A DNA stretch of 64,000 bases from Cupriavidus oxalaticus. GTDB lineage: Bacteria > Pseudomonadota > Gammaproteobacteria > Burkholderiales > Burkholderiaceae. Under the pieces are notes generated by a model. It made no database searches, was not told where the DNA came from, and worked only from the letters and a program-made list of their open reading frames with translations. The stretch lies in contig NZ_CP069811.1 in NCBI RefSeq assembly GCF_016894385.1, positions 96,001-160,000 on the forward strand, in the 5' to 3' direction. Positions 17,093 through 25,886 of the stretch are shown one piece after another (within the stretch, counting starts at the first letter, position 1; each line of letters opens with the position of its first letter). The position numbers and the translations under genes were made by a program.

Positions 17093-20000
17093 CTATCGCC
17101 CCGGGCTTCCGGGGCCGGCGCCTTGCAGCAGATCCAGCAGCGCCTGCGGCGCATACGGCTTGCGCAGCACCGCCGCGTCGCCCAGTGCCTGGTGCTGGGC
17201 CGGTGTCAGCGCCAGCGGATAGCCGGTGGCAAACACCACCCGCAGCCGCGGCTGGCGCTGGCGTGCGGCCAGCGCCAGGTCCACACCCGAGCCGCCGGCG
17301 CCGCCGTGCAGCGCGACATCGGTCAGCAGCAGGTCGAACCTGCCGGCGGCAAGCAGGGCCAGCGCCTCGATGTCGCTCTGCGCCTCGGTCACCTCGGCGC
17401 CGCAGGCGCGCAGCAGTTCCGCCGTGCTGGCGCGCACCAGCGCGTCGTCGTCGACGCACAGCACGCGCGTGCCCTGATCACTCGGCGCACGGCGGGCGGC
17501 CGCCACACCCGCCGCCGCCGCGGCACGCTGTTCCCGGTTGGCCAGCACATGGCGGACCTTGCGCGCCAGCGCTTCATGCCTATAGGGCTTGCTGAGCAGT
17601 TCCACGCCGGGATCCAGCCTGCCGCCATGCACGATGATGCTGTCGGTGTAGCCCGAGGTGAACAGCACCGCGATGCCCGGCAGCAGCTCGCGCACCTTGT
17701 CGGCCAGTTCGGTGCTGCGCAACGGCCCTGGCATCACCACGTCGCTGAACAGCAGGTCGATGTGCACGCCCCGCTCGACAATGGCCAGCGCACCCTGCGC
17801 ATCGCGCGCGCGCAGCACGTGGTAGCCCAGGCTGGCCAGCATCTCGACCACCGTGGCGCGCACGTCCTCGTCGTCTTCGACCACCAGCACCGTTTCGCCG
17901 CCGCCGCGCGCGCGGTCCGTATCGGGTTCGGCATCGGGATCCTCGGCCATGTTCACGCGCGGCAGGTAGAGCTTCACCGTGGTGCCGCGGCCGGGCTTGC
18001 TCACGATCTTCACATGGCCGTCCGACTGGCGGATAAAGCCATACACCATGCTCAGGCCCAGGCCCGTGCCCTGGCCTTCGGGCTTGGTGGTGAAGAACGG
18101 CTCGAACACATGTTCCTGCACCTCGGGTGTCATGCCGGTGCCGGTGTCGGTGACCGCCAGCAGCACATACTGCGCCGCCGGCCGCGGCGCGCGTCCGTGC
18201 GGCGGCTCTTCCAGCGCCTCGTCGAGCCACGTGTTGCGCGCCTCGATGGTCAGGCGGCCCTGGCCATGCATGGCGTCGCGCGCGTTGATCGCCAGGTTCA
18301 GCAGCGCGTTCTCGACCTGGAACGGATCGACCAGCGTGTTCCACAGGCCGTCGGCGACCACGGTCTCGATCTCGATGCCGTCGCCCAGCGCGCGCCGCAG
18401 CATGTCGTCCAGCGTGCGCGCCAGCCGGCCCAGGTTGACCACGCGCGGGGCCAGCGGCTGGCGCCGCCCGAATGCCAGCAGCTGCGACGACAGCTTGGCG
18501 CCGCGGGCCACGCCGGCCAGCGCATTGCGCAGCCGGGGCGCGGCGTCGGTGTTGCCGGACAGGTCGCGCGCCAGCAGCTGCAGGTTGCCGCCGATCACCT
18601 GCAGCAGGTTGTTGAAGTCATGGGCGACGCCGCCGGTCAGCTTGCCGATGGCTTCCATCTTCTGCGCCGTGCGCAGGGCCTCTTCGGCATGGCGCAGTGC
18701 CGCCTGGACCTCGCGGTCGCCGGTCACGTCACGGCCGATGCCGTGAAGATGGCCGTTGGACGGGTCCACCGTCAACGTCCAGGCCAGCCAGCGCAGCGTG
18801 CCGTCGGCGCGCGGCTGGCGGCATTCGAAACGCACCGGCGTGCCGTCGTGGCGCAGCGCCGCGAGCCGCGCGGTTACCAGCACCAGGTCGTCCGGATAGA
18901 TGAACGACAGGTAAGGCCGGCCCAGCGCCTCGTGCGGGGCATGGCCAAGCGTGCGGGTCCAGGCCGGGCTGACGCGCTGCAACGTGCCATCGAAGCCGGC
19001 CACGATCAGCAGGTCTTCGCTCAGTTCCCAGAGCCGGTCATGGTCGGTCACGGCCTGCGCGATGCGCCGCTCGAGCGAAGCATTGAGGTCCTGCAGGCGG
19101 CGCTCGGTGGCACGCCGCAGCTCCGACAGCCGCAGGTTGCTGGCCACGCGCGCCAGCAATTCGCGGGCCGAGAAAGGCTTGACCAGGTAATCGTCGGCGC
19201 CCGAGCCCAGGCCGCTCACGCGCGCTTCCTCGCCGGCGCGCGCCGACAGCAGCAGCACCGGCGTGTCGCGCAGCACCGGGTCCGCGCGCACGGCCTGCAC
19301 CAGGCCGAAGCCGTCGAGCCGGGGCATCATCACGTCCGACACGATCAGCGCGGGCTGCTGGCGGCGCGCCACCTCGAGCGCGGCTTCGCCGTCGGGCGCC
19401 ACCTCGACGCGATGGCCGGCGGCGTTCAGCAGCCGGCGCATGTAGTCGCGCACGTCGTCGTTGTCGTCCACCACCAGCACGGTGGCGGCCACAGCCGCTT
19501 CGCCGTCGGGCGCCGGCGGCTGGCGGTCGTGCCAGTCCTGCCGGCTGTATTGCCCGTCCTCTGCGGCCAGGGCCATCGCCGGCGCCTCGGCATATGGCCA
19601 GCGCAGCGCCGCGTCCACGTAGGCGCGGGCCTGCGCACTGCTGGCCGCGGGCGCCGCCGCGGGATCCGCCTGCTCGTCGTCGGCGCCTACCCTTGGCAGC
19701 GTGACGGTGAAGCAGGCACCCTGGCCCTGCACGCTGTCGACCTCGACGGTGCCGCCATGCAGGCGCACCAGTTCCTGCACCAGCGCCAGGCCGATGCCGC
19801 TGCCTTCGATCGAACGGCCCTGCGCGCCTTCGACGCGATGGAAGCGCTCGAAGATGCGCGGCAACTCGCCGGCCGGAATGCCGATGCCGGTGTCGCGCAC
19901 GCGCAGCACCGCGTTGTCCCCCTGCGCCGCGACGCTGACGGTGATGCCGCCGGCAAACGTGAACTTGAACGCATTGGAGACCAGGTTCAGCACGATGGTC

Positions 20001-21457
20001 TCCCACATGTCGCGGTCCACCGCCACCGGCTGCGGCAGCGCTTCGCATTCCACCTGCAGCGACATGCCGGCGCTCTCGACACTGGCACGGAACAGCGAGG
20101 CGAGATCGGCGGTGAAGGCCGCGAGGTCGGTGGGCCGGCGCCGCATGCGGATGCGGCCGGCCTCGATGCGCGAGAAGTCGAGCAGCGCATTGACCAGCTT
20201 GAGCAGGCGCATGCCGCTGCGGTGGGTCATCTCCAGCAGCGAGCGTTGTTCGTCGCCGGCGCTGCCGCCGCCGGCGCCGGCGCGCCGCAGCAGTTCTTCG
20301 AGCGGCCCCAGCATCAGCGTCAGCGGGGTGCGGAACTCATGGCTGATGTTGGAGAAGAAGGTGGTCTTGGCGCGGTCGATCTCGGCCAGCGCCTCGGCAC
20401 GCTTGCGTGCTTCCTCGTAGGCCTGGGCCGAATGCATGGCCGCGCCGATCTGGCCGGCCACGAGGTTCAGGAAGCTGCGGTAGCGCTCGCCGAACAGCCG
20501 GTACGGGTTCAGTCCGACCACCAGCACGCCGCGGTGCGAGGCGCTGCCAGAGGGGACCACCGGGATCACCGCGGCCGCGTCCGTGGGCACGCTCCATGCG
20601 CCGGCGGGCAGCGGCGCGGCAAAGCGCGTCGCCAAATGCTCGATCAGTGCCGGCTGTTGCTGTTGCAGGACCTCGGCCACCGGCCACGGCGTTACACCTT
20701 CGAGCGGGATGGCGGGCGGTGCGGCGGGGTGGGCAGCATCGATGCCGCTCGCGACCACGCGCTGCAGCTCGGCGGCGCCAGGCTCGGCGATGTAGAGCAG
20801 CGCGAAGACGATGTCGCGCGGGTCCGATGCCAGCGCGCCCATGGTGCGCTCGCACGCCTCGCGCCACGAGCGCGCGTCGGTGGCCGCTGCGGCCACGTCG
20901 CGCAGCACGTTCAGTTGCCGCTCGGCCAGCACGCGCTCCGTATCGTCGCTGTTGGCGCAGATGATGCCGCCGGTGCCGCCGTGGTCGTTCGGCACGGGGC
21001 TGTACGAAAAGGTGTAGTAGGTCTCTTCCGGATACCCGTTGCGCTCCATGATCAGCAGCTTCTGCTCGACGAAGCTTCCCTCGGCGCGGGTCATCGCGGT
21101 GTCGAGCAGGGGGCTGATTTCCGGCCAGAGTTCGCGCCAGACGACCGCGGTCGGCTGGCCCAGCGCGCCGGGGTGCTTGCCGCCGATGATCGATTGGTAG
21201 GCGTCGTTGTAGAAGAAATGCAGCGCCTCGCCCCAGCCGATCCAGATCGGCTGGCGCGAGGTCAGCATGATGCGCATGGCCGTCTTCAGGCTGTGCGGCC
21301 ATGCCTGGGGCGGCCCCAGCGGCGTAGCGGCCCATTCGTGCGCGCGGATCAGCGCGCCCATCTCGCCGCCCCCGGCCAGGAAGCCAGGCATGTCTGGGCA
21401 GGCACTGCCGCTGGCCGCGTCGGACGCTTGCGGCGCGGTGCCGTCGGGTTTGCTCAT
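17093..21457 (-). CDS. Double-core hybrid sensor histidine kinase
   Basis: A 1,454-residue, apparently cytoplasmic hybrid kinase. Domain order: PAS (about 40-160), GAF (about 180-320), first HisKA with SHEFRTPLTLM (His near 372) and first HATPase (NAFKF, GIGIPAGELPRIFERF), REC1 (VVDDNDD, phospho-Asp in SDVMMPRLDG near 706), second PAS (about 800-925), second HisKA of the GGVAHDFNNLLQ type (near 945) with its HATPase (FEPFFTTKPEGQGTGLGLS), then REC2 (VVEDDED; SDVVMP near 1238) and REC3 (CVDDDAL; LTDVALH near 1376). GGGAGA precedes the ATG at 21457; the frame extends 24 codons upstream without similarity. No membrane helix is seen, so the ligand is probably cytosolic. No output regulator lies next to it. 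Confidence 0.92.
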   Translation of the reverse strand: MSKPDGTAPQASDAASGSACPDMPGFLAGGGEMGALIRAHEWAATPLGPPQAWPHSLKTAMRIMLTSRQPIWIGWGEALHFFYNDAYQSIIGGKHPGALGQPTAVVWRELWPEISPLLDTAMTRAEGSFVEQKLLIMERNGYPEETYYTFSYSPVPNDHGGTGGIICANSDDTERVLAERQLNVLRDVAAAATDARSWREACERTMGALASDPRDIVFALLYIAEPGAAELQRVVASGIDAAHPAAPPAIPLEGVTPWPVAEVLQQQQPALIEHLATRFAAPLPAGAWSVPTDAAAVIPVVPSGSASHRGVLVVGLNPYRLFGERYRSFLNLVAGQIGAAMHSAQAYEEARKRAEALAEIDRAKTTFFSNISHEFRTPLTLMLGPLEELLRRAGAGGGSAGDEQRSLLEMTHRSGMRLLKLVNALLDFSRIEAGRIRMRRRPTDLAAFTADLASLFRASVESAGMSLQVECEALPQPVAVDRDMWETIVLNLVSNAFKFTFAGGITVSVAAQGDNAVLRVRDTGIGIPAGELPRIFERFHRVEGAQGRSIEGSGIGLALVQELVRLHGGTVEVDSVQGQGACFTVTLPRVGADDEQADPAAAPAASSAQARAYVDAALRWPYAEAPAMALAAEDGQYSRQDWHDRQPPAPDGEAAVAATVLVVDDNDDVRDYMRRLLNAAGHRVEVAPDGEAALEVARRQQPALIVSDVMMPRLDGFGLVQAVRADPVLRDTPVLLLSARAGEEARVSGLGSGADDYLVKPFSARELLARVASNLRLSELRRATERRLQDLNASLERRIAQAVTDHDRLWELSEDLLIVAGFDGTLQRVSPAWTRTLGHAPHEALGRPYLSFIYPDDLVLVTARLAALRHDGTPVRFECRQPRADGTLRWLAWTLTVDPSNGHLHGIGRDVTGDREVQAALRHAEEALRTAQKMEAIGKLTGGVAHDFNNLLQVIGGNLQLLARDLSGNTDAAPRLRNALAGVARGAKLSSQLLAFGRRQPLAPRVVNLGRLARTLDDMLRRALGDGIEIETVVADGLWNTLVDPFQVENALLNLAINARDAMHGQGRLTIEARNTWLDEALEEPPHGRAPRPAAQYVLLAVTDTGTGMTPEVQEHVFEPFFTTKPEGQGTGLGLSMVYGFIRQSDGHVKIVSKPGRGTTVKLYLPRVNMAEDPDAEPDTDRARGGGETVLVVEDDEDVRATVVEMLASLGYHVLRARDAQGALAIVERGVHIDLLFSDVVMPGPLRSTELADKVRELLPGIAVLFTSGYTDSIIVHGGRLDPGVELLSKPYRHEALARKVRHVLANREQRAAAAAGVAAARRAPSDQGTRVLCVDDDALVRASTAELLRACGAEVTEAQSDIEALALLAAGRFDLLLTDVALHGGAGGSGVDLALAARQRQPRLRVVFATGYPLALTPAQHQALGDAAVLRKPYAPQALLDLLQGAGPGSPGR

Positions 21458-21548
21458 GGTGGTCTCCCGAGCCGCGCCGGCATTGCACCGCGCGCGTCTC
21501 GCAAGACTTTGCCCAGCCTGGTGGCGCAATGCAAGCCTGCGCCGGGGA

Positions 21549-21974
21549 CTACAGCGGCGGGCTCACCCAGTACGGGTCGCGCCCGTAGTACTCGTGCAGC
21601 GACCTGCCCCACTGCGGATCGGCCATGGCCGGCCAGCTGTCCTTGTTGAAGCCGGGCGCGGACTTGATGCGATCCGCTGTCACACCGATCCGGAAGCACT
21701 TCTCGTCGGTGTCCATCACCAGGGCGTTCCACGGGATGGCGTGCAGCGTATCGCCGATGCCGAGAAAGCCGCCGGCTTTCAGCACCGCGTAGGCGATGCG
21801 GCCGTGCGGCACGTCCAGCATGATCTCGGAGATCGTGCCGACGTGTTCGCCGTCCGACGAGTACGCCTTGGTGCCGTCCAGGCTGGATGCCGCCATGACT
21901 TCCGGGCCGGGGCCTTCGCCCACGCCCGAACCGACGATGGCCGCGCCTTGACTGCTGGGAGTTTGGGTTTGCAT
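21549..21974 (-). CDS. PRC-barrel domain protein
   Basis: A 141-residue soluble protein. The central part, SSDGEHVGTISEIMLDVPHG..AYAVLKAGGFLGIG..AIPWNAL, is a PRC-barrel beta-fold, a domain of the photosynthetic reaction centre H subunit and RimM that also occurs in small stress-type proteins. The first 30 residues are low-complexity. AAGGAG precedes the ATG at 21974. A longer in-frame version was rejected. It sits 91 bases upstream of the hybrid kinase on the same strand, so co-transcription is possible. Confidence 0.8.
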   Translation of the reverse strand: MQTQTPSSQGAAIVGSGVGEGPGPEVMAASSLDGTKAYSSDGEHVGTISEIMLDVPHGRIAYAVLKAGGFLGIGDTLHAIPWNALVMDTDEKCFRIGVTADRIKSAPGFNKDSWPAMADPQWGRSLHEYYGRDPYWVSPPL

Positions 21975-22146
21975 GTTGGGCTCCTTGTTCCAGTGAATGC
22001 AGGAACATGGGTCGTGCGCAATGACCATGCCTGCAACGCAAGCGGCGCCGCGCCAAGCCATCCAGGGCCGTCCCGCAGCGCAGGGCGCGTGGCAAGGTAA
22101 TTCTTTCGCGCCGGCTTTGCAAAAATGCGCGCCGGGACGGCCGCGC

Positions 22147-23232
22147 TCAGAACTGGTGGCGCATCCCCAGCATGACGCCCACGCGCGTGCTGCTGTCCAC
22201 GCCGGCGGCCGGGGTGCCGGCCCAGTATTCGGTCTCGCGGCCGACCGCGCCGCCGCGGGCATGCACGGCGTCCGCCTCCACGTACACGCTGGTGCGTCTG
22301 GACAGCGCGTAGTCGGCGACCACGGCAATGCTGTCGGCGTTGCCGCTGCCGAGCAGCGCCGGCACGTCCTGGAATTGCGTGGTCACGTTGCCGCCCTGCC
22401 AGTAGCGGTAGTAGGCCCCCGACAGGTGCAGCGCCGGCGTGAGCTGGTAGCCCAGCCCGGCAAAGGCGATATTGAAGCGCGCGTCGCCGGCCGACTCACG
22501 CCGGCCCATATGGCCGAGGTAGGCGGTGGCCTTGCCGAATGCGTACGAACCGCCGACCGAGTAGTTGCGCACGGTATTGCCGCCGTCGTCGCTCTTGCGC
22601 TGGTCATAGGCCGCGCCCAGCGCGAGCGCACCCTGCTGGTACATCACCCCGCCGCCCAGGGTGGTGCCGCGGGCCAGGCTGCCGCGCTGCTCGCCCACGC
22701 CGTAGTCCAGCTGCACGGTCAGCGGGCCGATGGCGCGCTTGTAGACCACGCTGTTGTCGATGCGGTAGTCCTGGAAGAAGATGTCGCCGCCGATATACAG
22801 CGGATCGGACCAGAAATTGCCCCAGCCCTGCGCCAGCGGGTCGAAGGCCCAGCCGATATTGTTCAGCGCGTTGTACTGGCGCCCGACGGTCAGGCTGCCC
22901 CAGGCGCCGCTCAGGCCGACGAAGGCCTGGCGGCCGAACAGCGCGTTGTAGCTCGCGCGGCCGTCGTCGCTGCCGATGCCGGCCTCGAACTGGAACAGCG
23001 CGCGGTTGCCGCCTCCCAGGTCCTCGTCGCCCTTCAGGCCGAAGCGGCTGCCGACCAGGCCGCCGGAGACCAGCGCGGCCTGGTCGTTGTGGTGTCCGTC
23101 CAGGTTGGACGTATAGCGCACGGCGGAGCTGACGATGCCGTACAGGGTCACGCCTGGCTCGGCGTGGGCAGATGGGGCGGCGGCGGACAACAGTCCGGCC
23201 GCCAGCAGCCAGGAGCTGGCTGTCTTGCGCAT
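22147..23232 (-). CDS. Outer-membrane porin (Gram-negative porin, Burkholderiales type)
   Basis: A 361-residue trimeric-type porin. The signal peptide is MRKTASSWLLAAGLLSAAAPSAHA. The mature start EPGVTLYGIVSSAVRY, the loop-strand motif SRFGLKGDEDLGGGNRALFQFEAG, FGRQAFVGLSG..LTVGRQYN, and the closing MLGMRHQF with the C-terminal Phe required by the BAM machinery are all typical. GGAGGAAATCC precedes the ATG at 23232. Substrate selectivity cannot be read from sequence. It is followed 172 bases later by the PRC-barrel gene. Confidence 0.95.
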   Translation of the reverse strand: MRKTASSWLLAAGLLSAAAPSAHAEPGVTLYGIVSSAVRYTSNLDGHHNDQAALVSGGLVGSRFGLKGDEDLGGGNRALFQFEAGIGSDDGRASYNALFGRQAFVGLSGAWGSLTVGRQYNALNNIGWAFDPLAQGWGNFWSDPLYIGGDIFFQDYRIDNSVVYKRAIGPLTVQLDYGVGEQRGSLARGTTLGGGVMYQQGALALGAAYDQRKSDDGGNTVRNYSVGGSYAFGKATAYLGHMGRRESAGDARFNIAFAGLGYQLTPALHLSGAYYRYWQGGNVTTQFQDVPALLGSGNADSIAVVADYALSRRTSVYVEADAVHARGGAVGRETEYWAGTPAAGVDSSTRVGVMLGMRHQF

Positions 23233-23655
23233 GGATTTCCTCCGGAAGGCGGATTCCGGCCGGGCGCGGCGGCACCGGCATGGATCCGGGCAGGCCTGCG
23301 AGCCTGTGGGTTCCAGTCGCGCGCGGGGGAACGCGCGGGTCGTCATCGGGCGTGCGCATGGGTACGCACGGCCCGGGCGAAGGGCGAAGCGGGCGGCGAA
23401 GCCAGGAGGCGGCGAATGCCGGCAGCGGGGCCGGGCAAGCCAGGTGCGGCACTGTCGGCAGTACACGCGGGGGCGGCCCGAAGGCCATGGGGCAGGTTCG
23501 CCGGCGCCCGCTTCGCGGTCGCGCCGGCATTTGCCGGCGTGATGTATCAGGCTGGTCCCGGGTCGGCCCCGGGGCGGCGAACAGGCGCTAGTTTACCTTG
23601 TCCGCGCGGCCACCCCGAAAAAGTGATTTATCTGGCGCCGCGCTGGAGGGTTGCG
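23233..23655. other. 423-base GC-rich gap between porin and LysR
   Basis: No gene is supported. It serves as the 5' region of the porin and the 3' region of the LysR gene, both minus-strand. A small perfect hairpin CGCCGGC-attt-GCCGGCG lies at 23522-23539. No promoter match good enough to report was found. Confidence 0.45.
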
Positions 23656-24591
23656 TCAGCCTTCGGAAGAGGCGGCCGGCATGTCGCGCGACAGGCCCAG
23701 GATCCAGCCACGGAACGCCGCCAGTGCCTCCGATTCCGGCCGGCCCTCGGGATAGGCGAAGTAGTAGCCCTGGTGCTCGTCCAGCATGCCGGCCAGCGGC
23801 GTCACCAGCTGCCCGGTCTGCAGCTCGCGCTCGATCAGCAGCCGCGGCGCCAGGCCGATGCCGAGCCCCGCGGCGGCGGCGGCCGTCATCATCGTGAACA
23901 GCTCATAGCGCGGCCCGCGCGAGGCCGCCAGGCTGAAGTCCCAGCCCTGCGCCGCGTACCAGTCGCGCCAGGCGTTGGCGCGCGTGCTCAGGTGCAGGTG
24001 GCGGCAGCGTGCCAGGCCGGCGGCATCGGTGACGGGATGGCCGGCATGGTCGGCATGATCGGCAAGGAAGGCCGGGCTGCACACCGGCACCATGCCGCCC
24101 TCGCGGAAGATCATGCCGCCGCGCGTGCCGGGCCAGAACTGGTCGCCGAAATAGATGGCGGCGTCGTAGGCGCACTCCTGGAACGAAAACGGCTGCGAGC
24201 GCGCCGACAGGTTGACGGTGACGTTGGGATGGCGCCGCGCAAAATCCGGCAGCCGCGGGATCAGCCACTGCGTGGCGAAGGTGGGGACCACCGCGAGTTC
24301 CAGCGTGTAGCCCATGGCGCGGCCGGTGCTGATTTCCAGCGTGTCGCGCTGCAGGTGGTCCAGGTGCCGGCGGATGCGCGCGGCGTACTCGCGCCCGGTC
24401 TCGGTCAGTTCCAGGCGCCGCCGCACGCGGGTGAACAGCGCCACGCCCAGGCGTTGCTCGAGCTGCGCCACCTGCCGCCCCACCGCGCTGTGCGTCAGCG
24501 CCAGCTCGGCCGCGGCGCGGGTAAAGCTGCCCAGCCGTGCCGAGGCCTCGAAGGCCTGCAGCGCGCCCAGGTTGGGGATGTCGTTTCTCAT
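23656..24591 (-). CDS. LysR-family regulator divergent from the DUF1338 enzyme
   Basis: A 311-residue LTTR beginning MRNDIPNLGALQAFEASARL, with the HTH FTRAAAELALTHSAVGRQVAQLEQRLGVALF split here as residues 22-53. The effector domain is of the GcvA/ampR-like subgroup (PNVTVNLSARSQPFSFQ, AAIYFGD, GLGIGLAPRLLIERELQ). The internal ATG at 24591 fits the family; the 28-codon extension does not. It is transcribed away from the DUF1338 gene with 187 bases between the starts, the usual LTTR-target arrangement, so it probably regulates that gene. Confidence 0.9.
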   Translation of the reverse strand: MRNDIPNLGALQAFEASARLGSFTRAAAELALTHSAVGRQVAQLEQRLGVALFTRVRRRLELTETGREYAARIRRHLDHLQRDTLEISTGRAMGYTLELAVVPTFATQWLIPRLPDFARRHPNVTVNLSARSQPFSFQECAYDAAIYFGDQFWPGTRGGMIFREGGMVPVCSPAFLADHADHAGHPVTDAAGLARCRHLHLSTRANAWRDWYAAQGWDFSLAASRGPRYELFTMMTAAAAAGLGIGLAPRLLIERELQTGQLVTPLAGMLDEHQGYYFAYPEGRPESEALAAFRGWILGLSRDMPAASSEG

Positions 24592-24778
24592 GGGACGGCG
24601 GGGAAGGAAGTCCGACAGTATAAACAGCGGCGCGGCACCGGAGGTCGTGCGCCGCGCGCACAACGTTGTGCGCAATGCGCGCTTGTGCGCGGGCGGCGCG
24701 GGCCACTATCCTGCCCCGCGGATCGTTGCCGTATCGCCCGCCGGGGCGGAAGCCGGTCCAGCCCACTTCCACGCGCCC

Positions 24779-25801
24779 ATGTCATCCAATATCTCCTCGC
24801 TCCTCACCGCCAACGTCGGCGCCACCCGCGCCGCGCAATTGATGTCGCTGGTCACGCTGCCGGCCAGCCTGCCCCAGGACCCACACGGTCGCGCCACCCG
24901 CGCCGAGATCGCCCAGGCGCTGAACATGGTGCTGTTCGGCGGCATCCTGGAACGCGTGCCGACCGGCCGCGCCTACACCGACGACGTCGCCGCCGCCGGC
25001 GGCAAGGTCACCTTCGACCACGGCGCGCTGCGCACGGTCAAGTGGCGCGACAACGGCGCGCTGCCCGAAGGCGAGGCCGCCTTTACCCGCATCCTGCGGC
25101 CGCTGGGCTACGTGCTCAACGGCACCTATCCGCTCGACCGCATCGGCATGACCGGGCGCTCGTACGCGCACGCCGACGCACCCGAGGACATTGCCCAGTT
25201 CTTCGTCAGCGAATTCCATCCCGAGCGCTTCAGCGAAGATTTCCGCGCCGCGGTCAGCCGCGTGACCGGCAGCTCCGCCGATCCGCTGACGCCGCGCGCG
25301 CAGACGCTGCTGTGGCAACTGGAGCGCGACGGCGCGCTGGCAGTGGCCGACGGCGCCGAACTGGTCGGCCTGCTGGTGCCTTGCTTCGAGCGCCAGCACG
25401 CCGCGCCGCGGCTGGCTGACTACGAAGCGCTGCTGCGTGAATCGGCCGAGATGGCGTGGATCGCCACCGAAGGCAATGCCTTCAACCACGCCACCGACCG
25501 CGTCGACGACGTGTTCGCGCTGGCCGAGCAGCAGAAGCGGCTGGGCCGGCCGATGAAGGACAAGGTCGAGGTGTCGGGCAGCGGGCGCGTCAGGCAGACG
25601 GCGTTCCGCGCCGATACCGTGCGCCGCACGTTCGTCGGTGCGCAGGGCGAGGCCGTCGAGCGCGAGGTGCCGGGATCGTTCTACGAGTTCATCACGCGCG
25701 AGCGCTTCGCCGAAGCGCAAGCGGCGCCGCAGCGCTATGACCTCGGGTTTGACGCGGGCAATGCGCAGGGGATTTTCAGGATGACTGCGGCGGCGTGCTG
25801 A
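24779..25801 (+). CDS. DUF1338 non-heme iron enzyme, 2-oxoadipate dioxygenase/decarboxylase-like
   Basis: A 340-residue member of the DUF1338 (HglS/YdcJ) family. The characterised Pseudomonas member converts 2-oxoadipate to D-2-hydroxyglutarate in D-lysine catabolism using Fe(II). Here FDHGALRTV supplies the His-x3-Arg pair (H81, R85) that matches the metal/substrate residues of the family. A second His occurs in NAFNHATDRVDD and a Glu in YEFITRERF. A long in-frame upstream extension is antisense to the LysR gene and is rejected in favour of the ATG at 24779. Substrate specificity is inferred from the family; no lysine-catabolic genes are adjacent. Confidence 0.85.
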   Translation: MSSNISSLLTANVGATRAAQLMSLVTLPASLPQDPHGRATRAEIAQALNMVLFGGILERVPTGRAYTDDVAAAGGKVTFDHGALRTVKWRDNGALPEGEAAFTRILRPLGYVLNGTYPLDRIGMTGRSYAHADAPEDIAQFFVSEFHPERFSEDFRAAVSRVTGSSADPLTPRAQTLLWQLERDGALAVADGAELVGLLVPCFERQHAAPRLADYEALLRESAEMAWIATEGNAFNHATDRVDDVFALAEQQKRLGRPMKDKVEVSGSGRVRQTAFRADTVRRTFVGAQGEAVEREVPGSFYEFITRERFAEAQAAPQRYDLGFDAGNAQGIFRMTAAAC

Positions 25802-25840
25802 GCGCGGACCAGCGGACAGCTTCGGTTCCGCAGACTGTGT

Positions 25841-25877
25841 GCTCCCTCACCCTCTCCCGCAAGCGGAAGAGGGGAGC
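25841..25877. repeat. Short palindromic repeat at convergent gene ends
   Basis: An imperfect stem-loop with outer GCTCCC / GGGAGC (25841-25846, 25872-25877) and inner CTCTCCCGC-aa-GCGGaAGAG. It lies between the convergent DUF1338 and fusA2 genes. A related unit, GCTCCCCTCTCCCGC with GCGGGAGAG, occurs at 39961-39986, also just after a gene end. It may act as a bidirectional terminator or RNA stabiliser. Confidence 0.55.
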
Positions 25878-25886
25878 GAACCATCG

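Noticed and set aside
17009..21649. 1,546-codon plus-strand reading frame opposite the hybrid kinase
   Set aside because: It is the antisense frame of the kinase gene; the composition is Arg/Gln/His-rich and low in family features, as expected for a high-GC shadow frame.
23522..23539. CGCCGGC-attt-GCCGGCG as terminator or operator
   Set aside because: It is short, lacks a T-run and lies mid-gap far from gene ends; GC-rich DNA gives such hairpins by chance.
21997..25419. 1,140-codon plus-strand reading frame
   Set aside because: It runs antisense to the porin and LysR genes and through the DUF1338 gene out of frame; no domain is recognisable.
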